Shown here: piece by piece, positions 26,655 through 39,100 of the stretch
Layout: the number at the start of each line of letters is the position of its first letter
Position numbering within the stretch: position 1 is the first letter of the stretch
DNA from: Azolla pinnata
Taxonomy: Eukaryota; Streptophyta; Polypodiopsida; Salviniales; Salviniaceae
Length of the DNA stretch: 64,000 bases
Reading direction: 5' to 3'
NCBI GenBank assembly: GCA_037176905.1
Contig: JBBBWG010026413.1
Span: 1-64,000 of the forward strand
Program-made: the position numbers and the translations under genes
Notes under the pieces: generated by a model
Told to the model about the DNA's origin: nothing
What the model saw: only the letters and a program-made list of their open reading frames with translations
Database searches by the model: none

Positions 26655-27020
26655 CCTGTTTTTTCTAGTAGCAAAATTCGGTAATGGGTTTCTTCATAAA
26701 ACAAGAGTATTGAAATTGTGTTAATTGGCTTTGTTTTCTGGGGAATTGGTGAAAAATGCTTTCTAGCGTTATTTTTCTCTGTTTTCTTTTCAGATGTTTT
26801 AGTAAGAATGACTAGGGATATGTGTGTGTGTGTGTGTGTGTAGCAAAAAGTGATAATGAGTTTCTTCATGGAACAGAAAGAATGGGATTGCAGTCAATGG
26901 GTTTGTTTCAGGGGGGTATTGGGGAAAATGGTCAGGAATTCTGCTTTCTAGGGTTTTTTTCCTCTCTGTTTCCCTTGCAGCTTTTTCAATAAGAAAGACT
27001 AGGATATATGTATGTATAGA
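26655..27020 (+). repeat. Tandem duplication (~175 bp) in the GRV2 5' region
   Basis: Copy 1 (about 26665-26820) and copy 2 (about 26840-27010) share GGTTTCTTCATAAAACA / GAGTTTCTTCATGGAACA, GGGGAATTGGTGAAAAATGC-like sequence, GCTTTCTAGGGTTTT, a pyrimidine run ending in CAG, and AAGAAAGACTAGG. A TG run (26819-26840) lies between them. A GTAAGC donor near 26565 suggests that this is a 5' UTR intron and that the duplication doubled its 3' splice-like segment. Confidence 0.7.
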
Positions 27021-27181
27021 TTTGTGGAGCAATAGAAGGGGTTCTTATTTGATTTTCTTATCAGCAAGAAGAGCTGGGGGCAAGTCAGTCAGGGGGCCGC
27101 GCTGAAGCGGCAGCGTGGAGCTGGTGGCTTCTCCACACCAACGCAACCCCTCCATTGTATGCCCTCAATCGCTCTTCGGCC

Positions 27182-30100
27182 ATGGATTCTGCATTAAATC
27201 GCCTTTTGACCCCGGGATCATCCATATCTCCGGAGTCGGTGCAATCACCATCTCTCCATGAAGGCCATGCTGTATCAGAAGAGCCTGAGTATCTTTGCAG
27301 ATACTTGGTTACAAAACACTCCTGGAGGGGCAAGTACAGAAGGATTCTGTGCATCTCACAAACCTCGATTATAACCCTGGACCCCACCACTCTTACTGTA
27401 ACCAACTCATATGATGTCCTTTCGGATTTTGAAACGGCTGCCCCTGTCGTCGGAAAGGATGATCCTCATATACACCATGCTCAAGAATTCATCATCAATG
27501 TTAGAACAGATGGTCGGGGAAAATTTAAAGCGATGAAGTTTTCATCCAGGTTTTTACTTCCCAACTACATTTGTTTTTTGGTGCTGGTTAATGTAGTTTT
27601 TGGATAACCTTAGAGCACATTTAAACTTTTCCATATGTGATCTATGCATGCATTTAAGATCGTTTTAGCCATTGGGACAATCCTTCTGTATATTTTTGTG
27701 ATGGTTTTCCCCTGGAGAAAAATAGGAAAAAGAAGAAGAGTGCATTCAAACTTTGGTGTGTAATATATGGGCACATTTTCAAACTGGTATAGACTTTGGG
27801 ACGTTTCTTGCTCACATTAGTGTTTTCCCATGTAAGAAAGTCTTCATTTACAGCTTATCTTTAGATATCGCCTTTAATTAATAAATCTTTTCAGCAAGGG
27901 CATCATAGATTGTCTTTCATTCACCTGAAAGGAGAAGGAAAACTTTTGGGATCTGCACAAGTAAAGCTGTCTAAGAAATTGCAAGAGTTTAGCAATCATT
28001 TAAGTATCCTTGAAGCTGAATTGGTTCAATGATTAGTTTTCTTTAGTATGATGTTTATGTCTGCACTACTGCCATCTTCTGTTGCTAGGTACCGTGTAGC
28101 AATTTTGACAGAGCTCTATAAGTTAAAATGGAGCAAAACCGTAGGTCAGCAACTTGCTTCTTCACCTGTTACTGAATTCATGATTCTCCACTTACGCCGT
28201 AAAACGTCCAGTTGGGTTCCACTGGTAAACATTCTTTAGGACATTTGAATACTGTGGTTGAGAAATGTGCATTTTATCTTATTGTGTCATGTGTACAGAC
28301 TCTACGGATTACAGCTATTGGAGTCGAAGTTAGACAACCAAAGACAGGGGATCTGCGATGGTGTCTGGATTTCCGGGACATGGACTCTCCCAGTATAATA
28401 CTTCTTGCTGATGCTTATGGCACGAAAGGTGTTGAAGGAGGTGGGTTTGTTTTGTGCCCCCTTTATGGACGGAAGTGTAAAGCATTCATAGCAGCTTCAG
28501 GTGTATCAAATACAGCTATACTGTCGAAAATGGTGAGTTCCTTAGAATGAGAGAGTACGAACTTTTGAAGCTTGATTTTCTTTGTCTAGAACCTAGTACT
28601 AATAAATATTTATGGATTTTCTAAAGACAAATGTTGCCAGGACGCAGTTGGGATTAACATTAGTGATTGATAGCTCACAAACATTTGGGGCAACAGAGTT
28701 CTTGAAACAAAGAGGTAAAACAAGATATGTGAGTAATCATGGTTCTTGTATCCAATTTGATCTCAATACTCATGTTTCTGATCATCCATAATTGATCTGA
28801 TCTTTTGACTGACACGGAACAGCTATGGTGGCTGTTGGTGCGGAGGAGACACGATATGGAGAGTGGTCTGTGATCAGGTTTAGATCTGCTGGGCATGGTA
28901 CGGCTAATAACCTAAGCACAAATTTCTTCTATGGAGGAAAATCCAAATTAGACGAGAATGGTGACTCTGTACCTAGGCAACTTGTCTTGACAAAAGTATC
29001 CCTTGTGGAACGCAGACCAGATAACTATGAGGTAATTTTATACCATGGTCAAGACCTTGAAAAGCTAAGGCAATGTCAGGGATCCTATTATGATGGGTTT
29101 GGATTCTGCGTTGATGCAGGCAGTCATTGTTAGACCATTGTCTTCGGTAGCTGCGCTTGTGCGCTTTGTGGAGGAGCCACAGTTATTTGCTATAGAGTTT
29201 AACGATGGTTGTCCCATTCATGTAAGTTGCCTGTGGATTTTGCTAATATTAACTTGATGAGATGAACATCCTTAATTATTATTTGAATTTGTTGCTTAGT
29301 CTATGGGTCCTTAATTTGATGGCTTGGGAGCTATTTGTGATATGCTCATGGTTAAATGACTGGAGGGTATTGTTTTGCAGGTATATTCGAGTACATCTCG
29401 TGACAGTTTATTGGTCGCAGTACAAGATCTTGTACAGATGGAGGTGAGCCATAAATGCTTAGCGTGAATTGAATGCTTGGATACGAGATTCTTTGTGTAT
29501 ATGTAATCTTTATTTTCACATTCAGGGGCAGCGTCCTATAGTGGTCTTGCCAAGACTAACTCTTCCAGGTCACCATCTTGATCCTCCATGTGGCAGAGTT
29601 CCACCACTACCCCAGCCTGCAAACTCTTCACATCACCGCTTATTTGCAGACATTGAGGGTGAGGCTCTTCATTTGAAACATCTTATTGCAGCTGCAAAGG
29701 ATGCTGTAGCTGAAGGTGGTTCTGTTCCTGGATCAAAGGCAAAATTCTGGCGCAGGGTCAGAGAGTTTAATGCATGTGTTCCATACAGTGGAATACAGCC
29801 TACCACCGAAGTACCAGAGGTTGCGTTAATAGCATTACTATCATTGCTTCCTGCTCCACCCAATTTGCCACCAGAGGCCCCTCCACCACCATCTCCTTCA
29901 CCAAAAGCATCCGCAACCATCATGGGACTTGTTGCATGCCTAAGACGGTTACTCAGTTCCAATATTGCATTTTCAGTTGTTATTTCAAATGCCACTGCTG
30001 TGCAGCGAATATTGGGCCTACTGCGAAGTGGGTCTGAAGGAGTGGCTGCAGAAGGTGCAAGTCTTATTGCTGTACTTATTGGAGGTGGGGTTGGAGAGGA

Positions 30101-33100
30101 TAGCTATAATGTCAACACGAAAGGAGAAAGGCATGCAGCTTTGATGCATGCAAAGTCTGTCCTTTTTGGCCAACAATCATATATAACTATCCTGGTCAAT
30201 CGATTGAAGTCAATGTCTGTATCCCCTTTGTTGTCGATGGCTGTTGTTGAAGTGTTAGAAGCAATGGTTTGTGAACCGCAAAGCGAGACGACAGACCATT
30301 CTATGTTCGTGGAAATGCTGAGGCAGGTAGCAGGTCTAAGGAGGCGGTTGTTTAGTCTGTTTGGGCACCCTGCAGAGAGTGTACGGGAGACTGTTGCAGT
30401 AATTATGCGGACTATTGCTGAGGAGGATGCAATTGCTGCTGAATCAATGAGAGATGCTGCGTTACGTGATGGAGCACTCTTGAGGCATCTAGAAAGTGCT
30501 TGCTTCCTGCCAGCTGGTGAGCGTTGTGAGGTCAGCAGACAACTTGTAGCATTGTGGGCAGATTCATATCAACCAGCACTTGAACTTCTTTCGCGTGTGA
30601 TTCCACCTGGTCTAGTGGCATACCTTCATACACTTCCGAAAGATAATGAAGAAGATGGTATAGATCTTGAAAACCCAATGATCTTCTCTACAAAACGGCG
30701 TATTCTCCAACGTAGGACAGGTAGACTGTTTCGCATGAAGAATGCTGGTGACCCTGTGAGTAAAGAGGGATCCTCTCATCCACATGTTGTATCTGAAAAT
30801 GGAATAGAAACATCAAATTCACAAGCACAGGTAAATATTACCACATTGTCTGATACCCCAGCAGGAACTTCAACTGGCCCATCTCGTGAATACCATCCTA
30901 CAGCTGATGGAGCAGCCTTTCCTAGCCCAAATAATATTGATGCTAGCACAGGTGAACCAAGCCCTGTCTTGTCTACTCAAAATGTTCCAGCCCCTGCACA
31001 AGTTGTGACTGAGAGTGCTCCTGTTGGATCAGGCCGATTACTTTGTAATTGGCCAGAGTTTTGGCGGGAGTTTGAACTAGATCATAGCCGTGCAGATTTG
31101 ATCTGGAATGAGCGCACTAGACAGGAGTTAAAAGAAGCCTTAAAGTCTGAGGTTCACCATTTAAATGTGGAAAAGCTTCGTACTGAAGATGTTAACATTA
31201 CTGCATATGAAGCTGGTGACAGACAAGGACAACAGGTTTCCAGCCAGCTTTCTTGGAACTACTTGGAGTTTAGGGTGAGATATCCTAGTCTTTCGAAGGA
31301 AGTTTGTGTTGGGCAGTATTATCTGAGGCTTCTGCTTGATGGTGGTGGAATGGGAGGTCGGGCACAAGACTTTCCTCTTAGAGACCCTTCTGCATTTTTC
31401 AGGGCATTATACCATCGCTTTTTGTGTGATGCTGACATGGGACTGGTAGTTGAAGGGGCAAATTGGGATGAAATGGGCACATCAGAGGAGTGGTGTGATG
31501 TTGGCAAGCTTGATGGGTTTGGAGGTGGAGGTGGTCCTGCTGTAAGGGAACTATGTGCTAGAGCAATGTCAATTGTTTATGAACAACATTTCTCCACGAT
31601 AGGCACTTTTGATGGAACTGCTCATATTACTGTTCTGTTGGATCGTACAAATGACAGAACTCTTCGACATCGGCTTCTTCTGCTCTCAAAGGTGAATATC
31701 TCTGTTGGCTACTGAATAGAATAGAACCACCTATTAAGACAAAATATGTAGATGATTAATATTCAGAATTTTCATTTCTCATGTGTATGGAAACACTAGA
31801 ATGTAAATCAGCAACAAGTGATAGGGTTTTTCTGCTAAAATCATAGTTTGGTTTAGTTATGGAATTGGTAAGCCCACAGCACTGATGGCTAAAATATGTG
31901 GTAGGAGGTAATGTTTGGAGTTATTGCTCACTCAAGTCCATTGCTGTAACCTACCACATTGAAATTAACGCCATAGAGTATATTGGACAAAAGAGAGATA
32001 GACAGGAAGGAAGGAAGGAGAAAAGGAAGAAAGATATATCAAGATCTTTTGAACAGCAAAATATCACAAGACCCAAGTAAAAGATTACATCTTTGAAATG
32101 TTTGTCCCAGTTTTTAAAACCAACCAAAACTATAATCTACACAAGGAAGATTCTAAACTTGGAAAGACTGAATTTCTACCTGCAATCTTCATATGGGCCA
32201 ATCCAAAATGGAAAGAGCTCTGAAGTGGAGGAAACAGCCTGTGACGGCTGGAGATAATGGCCTTTCATTTGCTCCTGATGACCAAGGTCTATGTGATCGA
32301 CTATTATTTTTGTCCTGTCTATTTTAATGCTTGGCATTTTCTTGGACAGAACCTTCTTTTGTATCCCCTAGTTGATTTGTGGTATTTGATCAAGTAATTG
32401 AGCTAAAGAAGAGTGTAGTGGTTCTTTGCTGATGAGCTGTATTGTTGGGTTCTAGCACTAAAACAGTTCCAACTGCATATAGTCAAGGCCTGCTATCTAT
32501 AGCGGCCCAAGCTTTCTTCAGCTAAGTACTTATTCTGGAGTTTGGATTGATTCAGACTTCTGCTTTTTGAAGGACTGAATTGGAAAGGCATGCCATCTTA
32601 GAGTTGCATATGTAATTTCTAGGTGGCCCAAGTCATGACGCACCATACAATGAGCTTGAAACATGTAAATAAAATGATTAATCCACACACTTTATCTGAT
32701 ATTATGTAGGCCTGATTGTCAAACTAAAACTCATTTTCATCTTTAAATTGTTGTCAGATGTGTCATATCAGTTATCTTGATACGTGTTGCAAACAAGTAA
32801 TTAGCTTTTATCTGATTGTGCATTACGTATTTAAGTTGTTAAACCCATTGATATTCAGATGTGGCCAATAACTACATCTATGGAAACTCATGCAATTACT
32901 GTAAATCTTAGCTCTGCTCTAGGGTTGTGGCAAAATGTGAATGATACTTGCACTTACCCTAAAGGCCTCTGTTTTGGGCTGTGATAAACACATGCCAGGA
33001 GCGGAGTTCCATTCAAGGAGCTTCGGAACGATGTAGGAAGCAAAGAAGTACTTTCTGAAGCATTTGGGACAACATCTCTATTTATGAATGCTCCCATGGG

Positions 33101-36100
33101 AACTCAGTTTGGCATTATAATGTTCTGACTTTCTTATTTTCCTCGCCGACTATGTGAACAATTATATGATGGTCACTAAGGAAATTAAACTAAGGAATTA
33201 TAGAGGCAGCCAGGTTCTAATATTGGCCTGATGACTGTGATAGCAAACTTCTTTGCATCATTTTGGTTCTATTATCTTGTTAAAAAAAACTCATGCCAGG
33301 AGTTATGAATCTTTGTTATTGCTGGGGTTTCAAACTATAGTGGAGTAGCTTGCTTGAGAACAGATGAGGGATGGTCTGTAGACCATTGGTTTGGCAGTCA
33401 CTCTTGGATGCTTTCTCTAGTCACCTCCTTCACTACCTTTTCCACACATGGAATAATATTTTACTATTTATTTTTTCTTTCTAGATATTTTCTTTAATGC
33501 TTATTGCTATTATAACACTTTGCTGTATACGGATTTCTTAACTTTGTTTTTGTGAGGCTTGTTATTAATCATCAGTACATCAAAAGTACATTATGTTTGT
33601 GATTTTTCATATTAGTCGCATTGTAAAATCATGATTTATCCAAACTTATCCTCTTTGAAACACATGACAGGTTCTCATGAAAGTGCCTTCGAATGCAGAA
33701 GCATGTGTCTCTGTGGGAGGTTGTGTCCTAGCTGTAGACCTCTTGACAACAGCACATGAAACAGCAGAACGTACTTCAGTTCCATTACAGTCAAATCTTA
33801 TAGCATCTACTGCTTTTGTGGAGCCACAAAAGGAATGGCATTATCTGAGCAAAGATGGAGCCCAGGTTGGTCCCATGGAAAAGGATGGTATCAGAAGAGC
33901 TTGGTCAAAGCAGGAAATAGACTGGAACACAAAGTGCTGGGCGTCAGGCATGACAGAGTGGAGGAAACTTTGTGATATTCGTGAATTGCGCTGGGCATTA
34001 GCTTCACGTGTTCCAGTGCTTAAACCTACACAGGTAGGTGATGTTGAACTTGAATTGTAACTATTAATTATATTTCTGTTCATGGTTGCAGATAACATGG
34101 GAAAACTTGATCACTCTTTTGAGGAATGTAAAATTTTCATGCCTTGTTTGTGTTGGTGTATTAATGTGGGTATGTAAGATACTTGACCTTTCAGTGACAT
34201 GATGACTTCAGGTCTAACCTTCAACAGTAACCCTGTAAATGTTACAGGCTTTGAACTTGAGTTTTAACTTCTAGCACTATATTTCTGTTCATGGTTATTG
34301 GTAATATGAAAATCTCGATCAATCTTTAGAAAATTGTTGCACATTTTTACATTAAAAATGAAATGTATTTTGTATTTTATTCTCAAATGGTTATTTTCTT
34401 TCCTAAGATACTGCTTGTATTGGTTTATGCATGCGTCAAACTAACTTGTTCTTAGTTGATCAGGTTGGAGAGGTTGCACTATCTATCTTGCACAATATGG
34501 TAAATGTTCATTCAGATCTAGATGATGCTGGTGAGCTTGTAACGCCTACTCCACGGGTTAAGCGCATCTTGTCTAGCTCACGTTGTCTTCCACATATAGC
34601 ACAGGTGACTATTTTTTCATCCTATTTGGTGCATGATAGAGCTGAGCTGATCCCCCGCATTACATCTGAATGAACAAGTTTGAAGTTTAAAAATGATGGG
34701 TTTTTTAATGTCGTTACCGCAGTAAATTGTAGTCACTTGATATTTGATTTGACTGGTTGCCTAAATATCTATCTTATCCATCTATATGATAAAAATTTTC
34801 ATCAAACAAAGTTATATTTTTTGATCTTGTTTGAATCATGTCATGCTGTTGTGTTCTCTTAGGTCCTTGTTATTAAGTACTTTCATATCTTAGCAAGGGG
34901 TCTATCTTATTGATATTTATTGACGTCTGATTTGACCTTATTGACGCAAATCTTAATGGGAATCTATCTTGTTGATACTATTGGTGTCTGATTGGACCTT
35001 AAAGAAGTTGTTTCTGTGATATGTAGGCAATTTTATCAGGAGAACCTGCAATTGTAGATGGTGCAGCATCACTTTTAAAAGCTGTTGTCACAAGAAATCC
35101 TAAGGCTATGGCCCGGCTTTATAATACGGGTGCTTTCTACTTCATACTAGCCTATGCAGGATCAAACTTAAATTTGGCTGCCAGCCTTTTGGCAGCGACA
35201 CATACCCGACAAGCTTTTCATGGAGGCGCAGAGGCAGCTTTATCTTCATCTCTTCCATTGGCAAAGCGAAGTATTCTTGGTGGGCTTTTACCTGAGTCTC
35301 TTCTTTATGTGTTAGAAAGGAGTGGGCCAGCCGCTTTTGCTGCTGCAATGGTTGCGGATTCAGATACTCCAGAAATCATATGGACCCATAAGATGAGAGC
35401 TGAACGATTAATCGATCAGGTTCGATTTCTCTCCTTCATGCAGTTGCTTGAAAGAAAAATAATTTGACAGCTAGTAGAGGCCAAAATTGGCCTGTATTAT
35501 GAGTCAGGATTATACATAATTACAGAAAACAGAAGTTGCAGATTTCCTTAAGATATACAGAAACCACGGTTTCTTTCCTTTCTACGAAATGATGGTGTTT
35601 CTTGGATATTTTCTGACAGGTGCTCAAACATCTTGGAGATTTTACTCAAAAATTATCCCAACATTGTCACTCTTTGTATGAATATGCACCCATGCCTCCT
35701 GTTACCTATCCAGAACTTCGGGATGAAATGTGGTGCCATCGATATTACCTAAGGAATCTATGTGATGAGATAAGGTTCCCAGATTGGCCCATTGTAGAGC
35801 ATGTTGAATTTCTCCAATCCTTGCTTACAATGTGGCGTGAAGAATTAACCAGAAGACCGATGGACCTATCTGAGGAGGAAGCTTGTAAGATATTGGAGAT
35901 ACCATTTGAGGAGGATATGAGCAATGGTAATGCTTCTAATTCTGCTGCTGATGACAGTAAAAACACAGAACCATTATCTGGTCGTGTTGATGAAGAGGTG
36001 CTCAAAAGACAATATCGGAAGCTTGCCATGAAGTATCATCCTGATAAGAATCCAGAAGGAAGAGAGAAGTTTGTGGCTGTCCAGAAAGCTTATGAATGCT

Positions 36101-39100
36101 TGCAGGTATGGAGAGATGCTTCCATTCAATCTAGGAGTAATTGCCTGTAACGTCATCATTCATTTTCAATGGTTAACCTGTTTCTGCATATGGAATATAG
36201 ATCCGAAGGGCATTAGGACTAGAAGTTTTGGATGTATGTGACATGCATAAACAATCTTACAGGATCTTCTGTTTGCCAGTTTTTTTAAGTGGACCCTTAA
36301 GAATTATATATGAACAAATACATGCTCATGTATGAATCATCATTGATGTTCAAACTAAATAAATTCTGTTTCAAATCAAATAGGTGAGAGATCATAAGTA
36401 TGATGGAAATATTTCAAATAATTATTGATAACCTAATGTCCATGAACAGATTCATGCTGTAAAAACCTTGAAATCATCACAACTAACCTGATTGATCTGT
36501 GCTTAGTGCAAAATTTTCACCATCCTGTGGATTTTGTTTTAGGCTACCTTGCACGGACTCCAAGGTCCTCAACCCTGGAGGTTGCTACTCTTATTAAAGG
36601 GCCAGTGCATCCTTTATAGACGATATGGAAATGTCTTAGAGCCATTTAAGTATGCGGGGTATCAGATGCTATTCAGTTGCATCACAGTCGATAAAGATGA
36701 CAATAACTTCCTATCACCAGAGAGAGCACCCCTCCTAATTTCAGCATCAGAGCTTATGTGGTTAACGTAAGAGTCATGCTTCCTTAAATTTGATGCATCT
36801 CTGTTATAAATTTGTGCTATATATTTGTTTCAAATTTGTGGCAGCTGTGCCTCCTCCTCCCTAAATGGCGAGGAACTGGTACGAGATGGTGGGATACATT
36901 TACTCGCCACACTGCTCTCGAGGTGCATGTATGTTGTACAAAGTAGCACCCCTGGAACAGATCCAGCCGCAATGATTGTGACGAATGTCATGCGCACGTT
37001 TTCTGGTTTGAGCAAATTCAAAAGTTCGTGGACAGAAATGCTGCAATGTCCTGGGTTTGTTGAAGATGTGGTTCATTGCTCAGAGCTAGAGCATGCGCAC
37101 GCAGCTGTTGACTCTGCCCTTCAGACGATCAGTAATGTAGCTGCATCACAGGACATGCAAGATCGCATGTTGAGGACTGGAGTCATTTGGTAAATGCTCA
37201 TCGATTAGCATTCATATTGGGGTGCTTTGCAGGAGATGTATTGATTGTGCTCTTACCTTTTGTCCTATAGGTATCTTCTTCCTCTTCTTTTGCAGTATGA
37301 TTTAACAGCTGAAGAAAGTGGGGCGAGTGAACCCCGTGGTGTTGGAAGCAGATTCCAGATTGCCAAAAACACTCATGCAGTTCTTGCAGTGCAGGCTCTT
37401 AGCCATTTGCGGGGCTCTCAGGCTGAAGAAAACACAACACCATACAATGATACTGCATCCAAGTCTCTGAAAGCTTTGCTAACCCCAAAGTTAGCAGCCA
37501 TGTTCGATTGTGAATCACCGATAGAACTTCTTCGCAACCTCAATGCTAATCTGGAAACACCAGAGGTTGGTATTGCTGCAATCTTGGCTATTACACCCGT
37601 CATTTCAATCATGGAGCAGTTATCAGTTTCTAGTGTTGTAAATCTTTGGTTAATCTTGTAGGTAATCTGGAATTCATCCACAAGGGGTGAGCTTTTAAAG
37701 TTTGTTGATAAGCAGCGGGCATCTCAGTGTCCAGATGGTACTTACGAAATGAACGAGGCACAGGTTTTCAAATATAAATCTCTTGCCAAAGAACTTCATG
37801 TGGGTGAAGTATATCTCAGAGTGTACAATGAGCAGCCAGATTATGAGCTTAGTGAGCCTGATTTCTTTTGTGAATCCCTTCTGAAATTCATCTGCAAGTT
37901 AGTAGAGGAGAAGAGAAAGTTGAATTTCACTAAAGATTCAACTGACCTAGAACTACCTACTGAACCTGAACATAGTTCTGAATCATCGGTAGAAGCTGAA
38001 AGCCCAGAGTTGCCAAACAAAGATACTAATGGTAAAAGTTCTCATGAGAACTTATCACCGTCTGAAGCTCTCTTGAGGGACCTTATGGCCGGACTTACAG
38101 CACTTCAGGTGTGTTTTAAACATTGATGTAAGTCATTTCATTGTCTACTATATTTGCCTGTCTTAAGTAGAAAGCATGAATTATTGACACTGCAGAATCT
38201 CCTTATCGGCAATCCAACCCTAGCATCGATCTTCAGTTCTAAAGAGCAATTAATACCGCTATTTGAGTGTCTTATTGACACAAACTCCAGTGGGGAGGTC
38301 CCAGAATTATGTTTGAATATCCTTTCTATCTTAACTACGCATGCTCCCAGTGTTGAGGCCATGGTAGCAGATTTGTCTAGTCTGATGCATGTGCTTAGAC
38401 TACTACATAGTGCACCGGCCTGCAGACCAGGGGCTTTGAGGGTTTTGTCTGCCTTGGCAAGTACTTCAGAGCTAGCGTGGGTTACTGCAAAGCATGGAGG
38501 ATTTGTTTACATGCTTCAGCTTCTACTTCCTATGCAAAGTATGTTTCTTTTCTTTCTGCCATTCATGTCATTGTATGTAAACTCTACATTCAGCAAATTC
38601 ATTAATAGTTTTCTCAATGTGCTGTAGATGACGTACCTCTCCAGCAGAGAGCAGCTGCTGCGTCCCTCCTAGGAAAGCTTGTTGGGCAACCAATGCATGG
38701 TCCTCGGGTGGCAATAACTCTTGCTAGATACCTCCCAGATGGTCTTGTTTCTACTATACGTGATGGGCCAGGGGAAGCTGTTGTTGCAGCTCTTGAACAA
38801 ACTACTGAGACGCCAGAGCTTGTATGGAGTCCAGCCATGGCATCAACACTCAGTGCTCAAGTCGCCACCCTGGCGTCCGATCTTTATCGAGAACAAGGTA
38901 AAGGAAGTATAGGTGAATGGGACTTACCTGAACAAACTTCTGGCCAACAAGAGATGCGTGGTGAACCACAGGTAATGTTTGAACTCCAAACTACTAGCAG
39001 TATGCCATATACGTTTATCAGCTGTAGAGATCAATTGAATGAGCTAGGGTTTGCAGGTTGGCGGTGTTTATGTAAGATTGTTTCTCAAAGATCCAAAATT

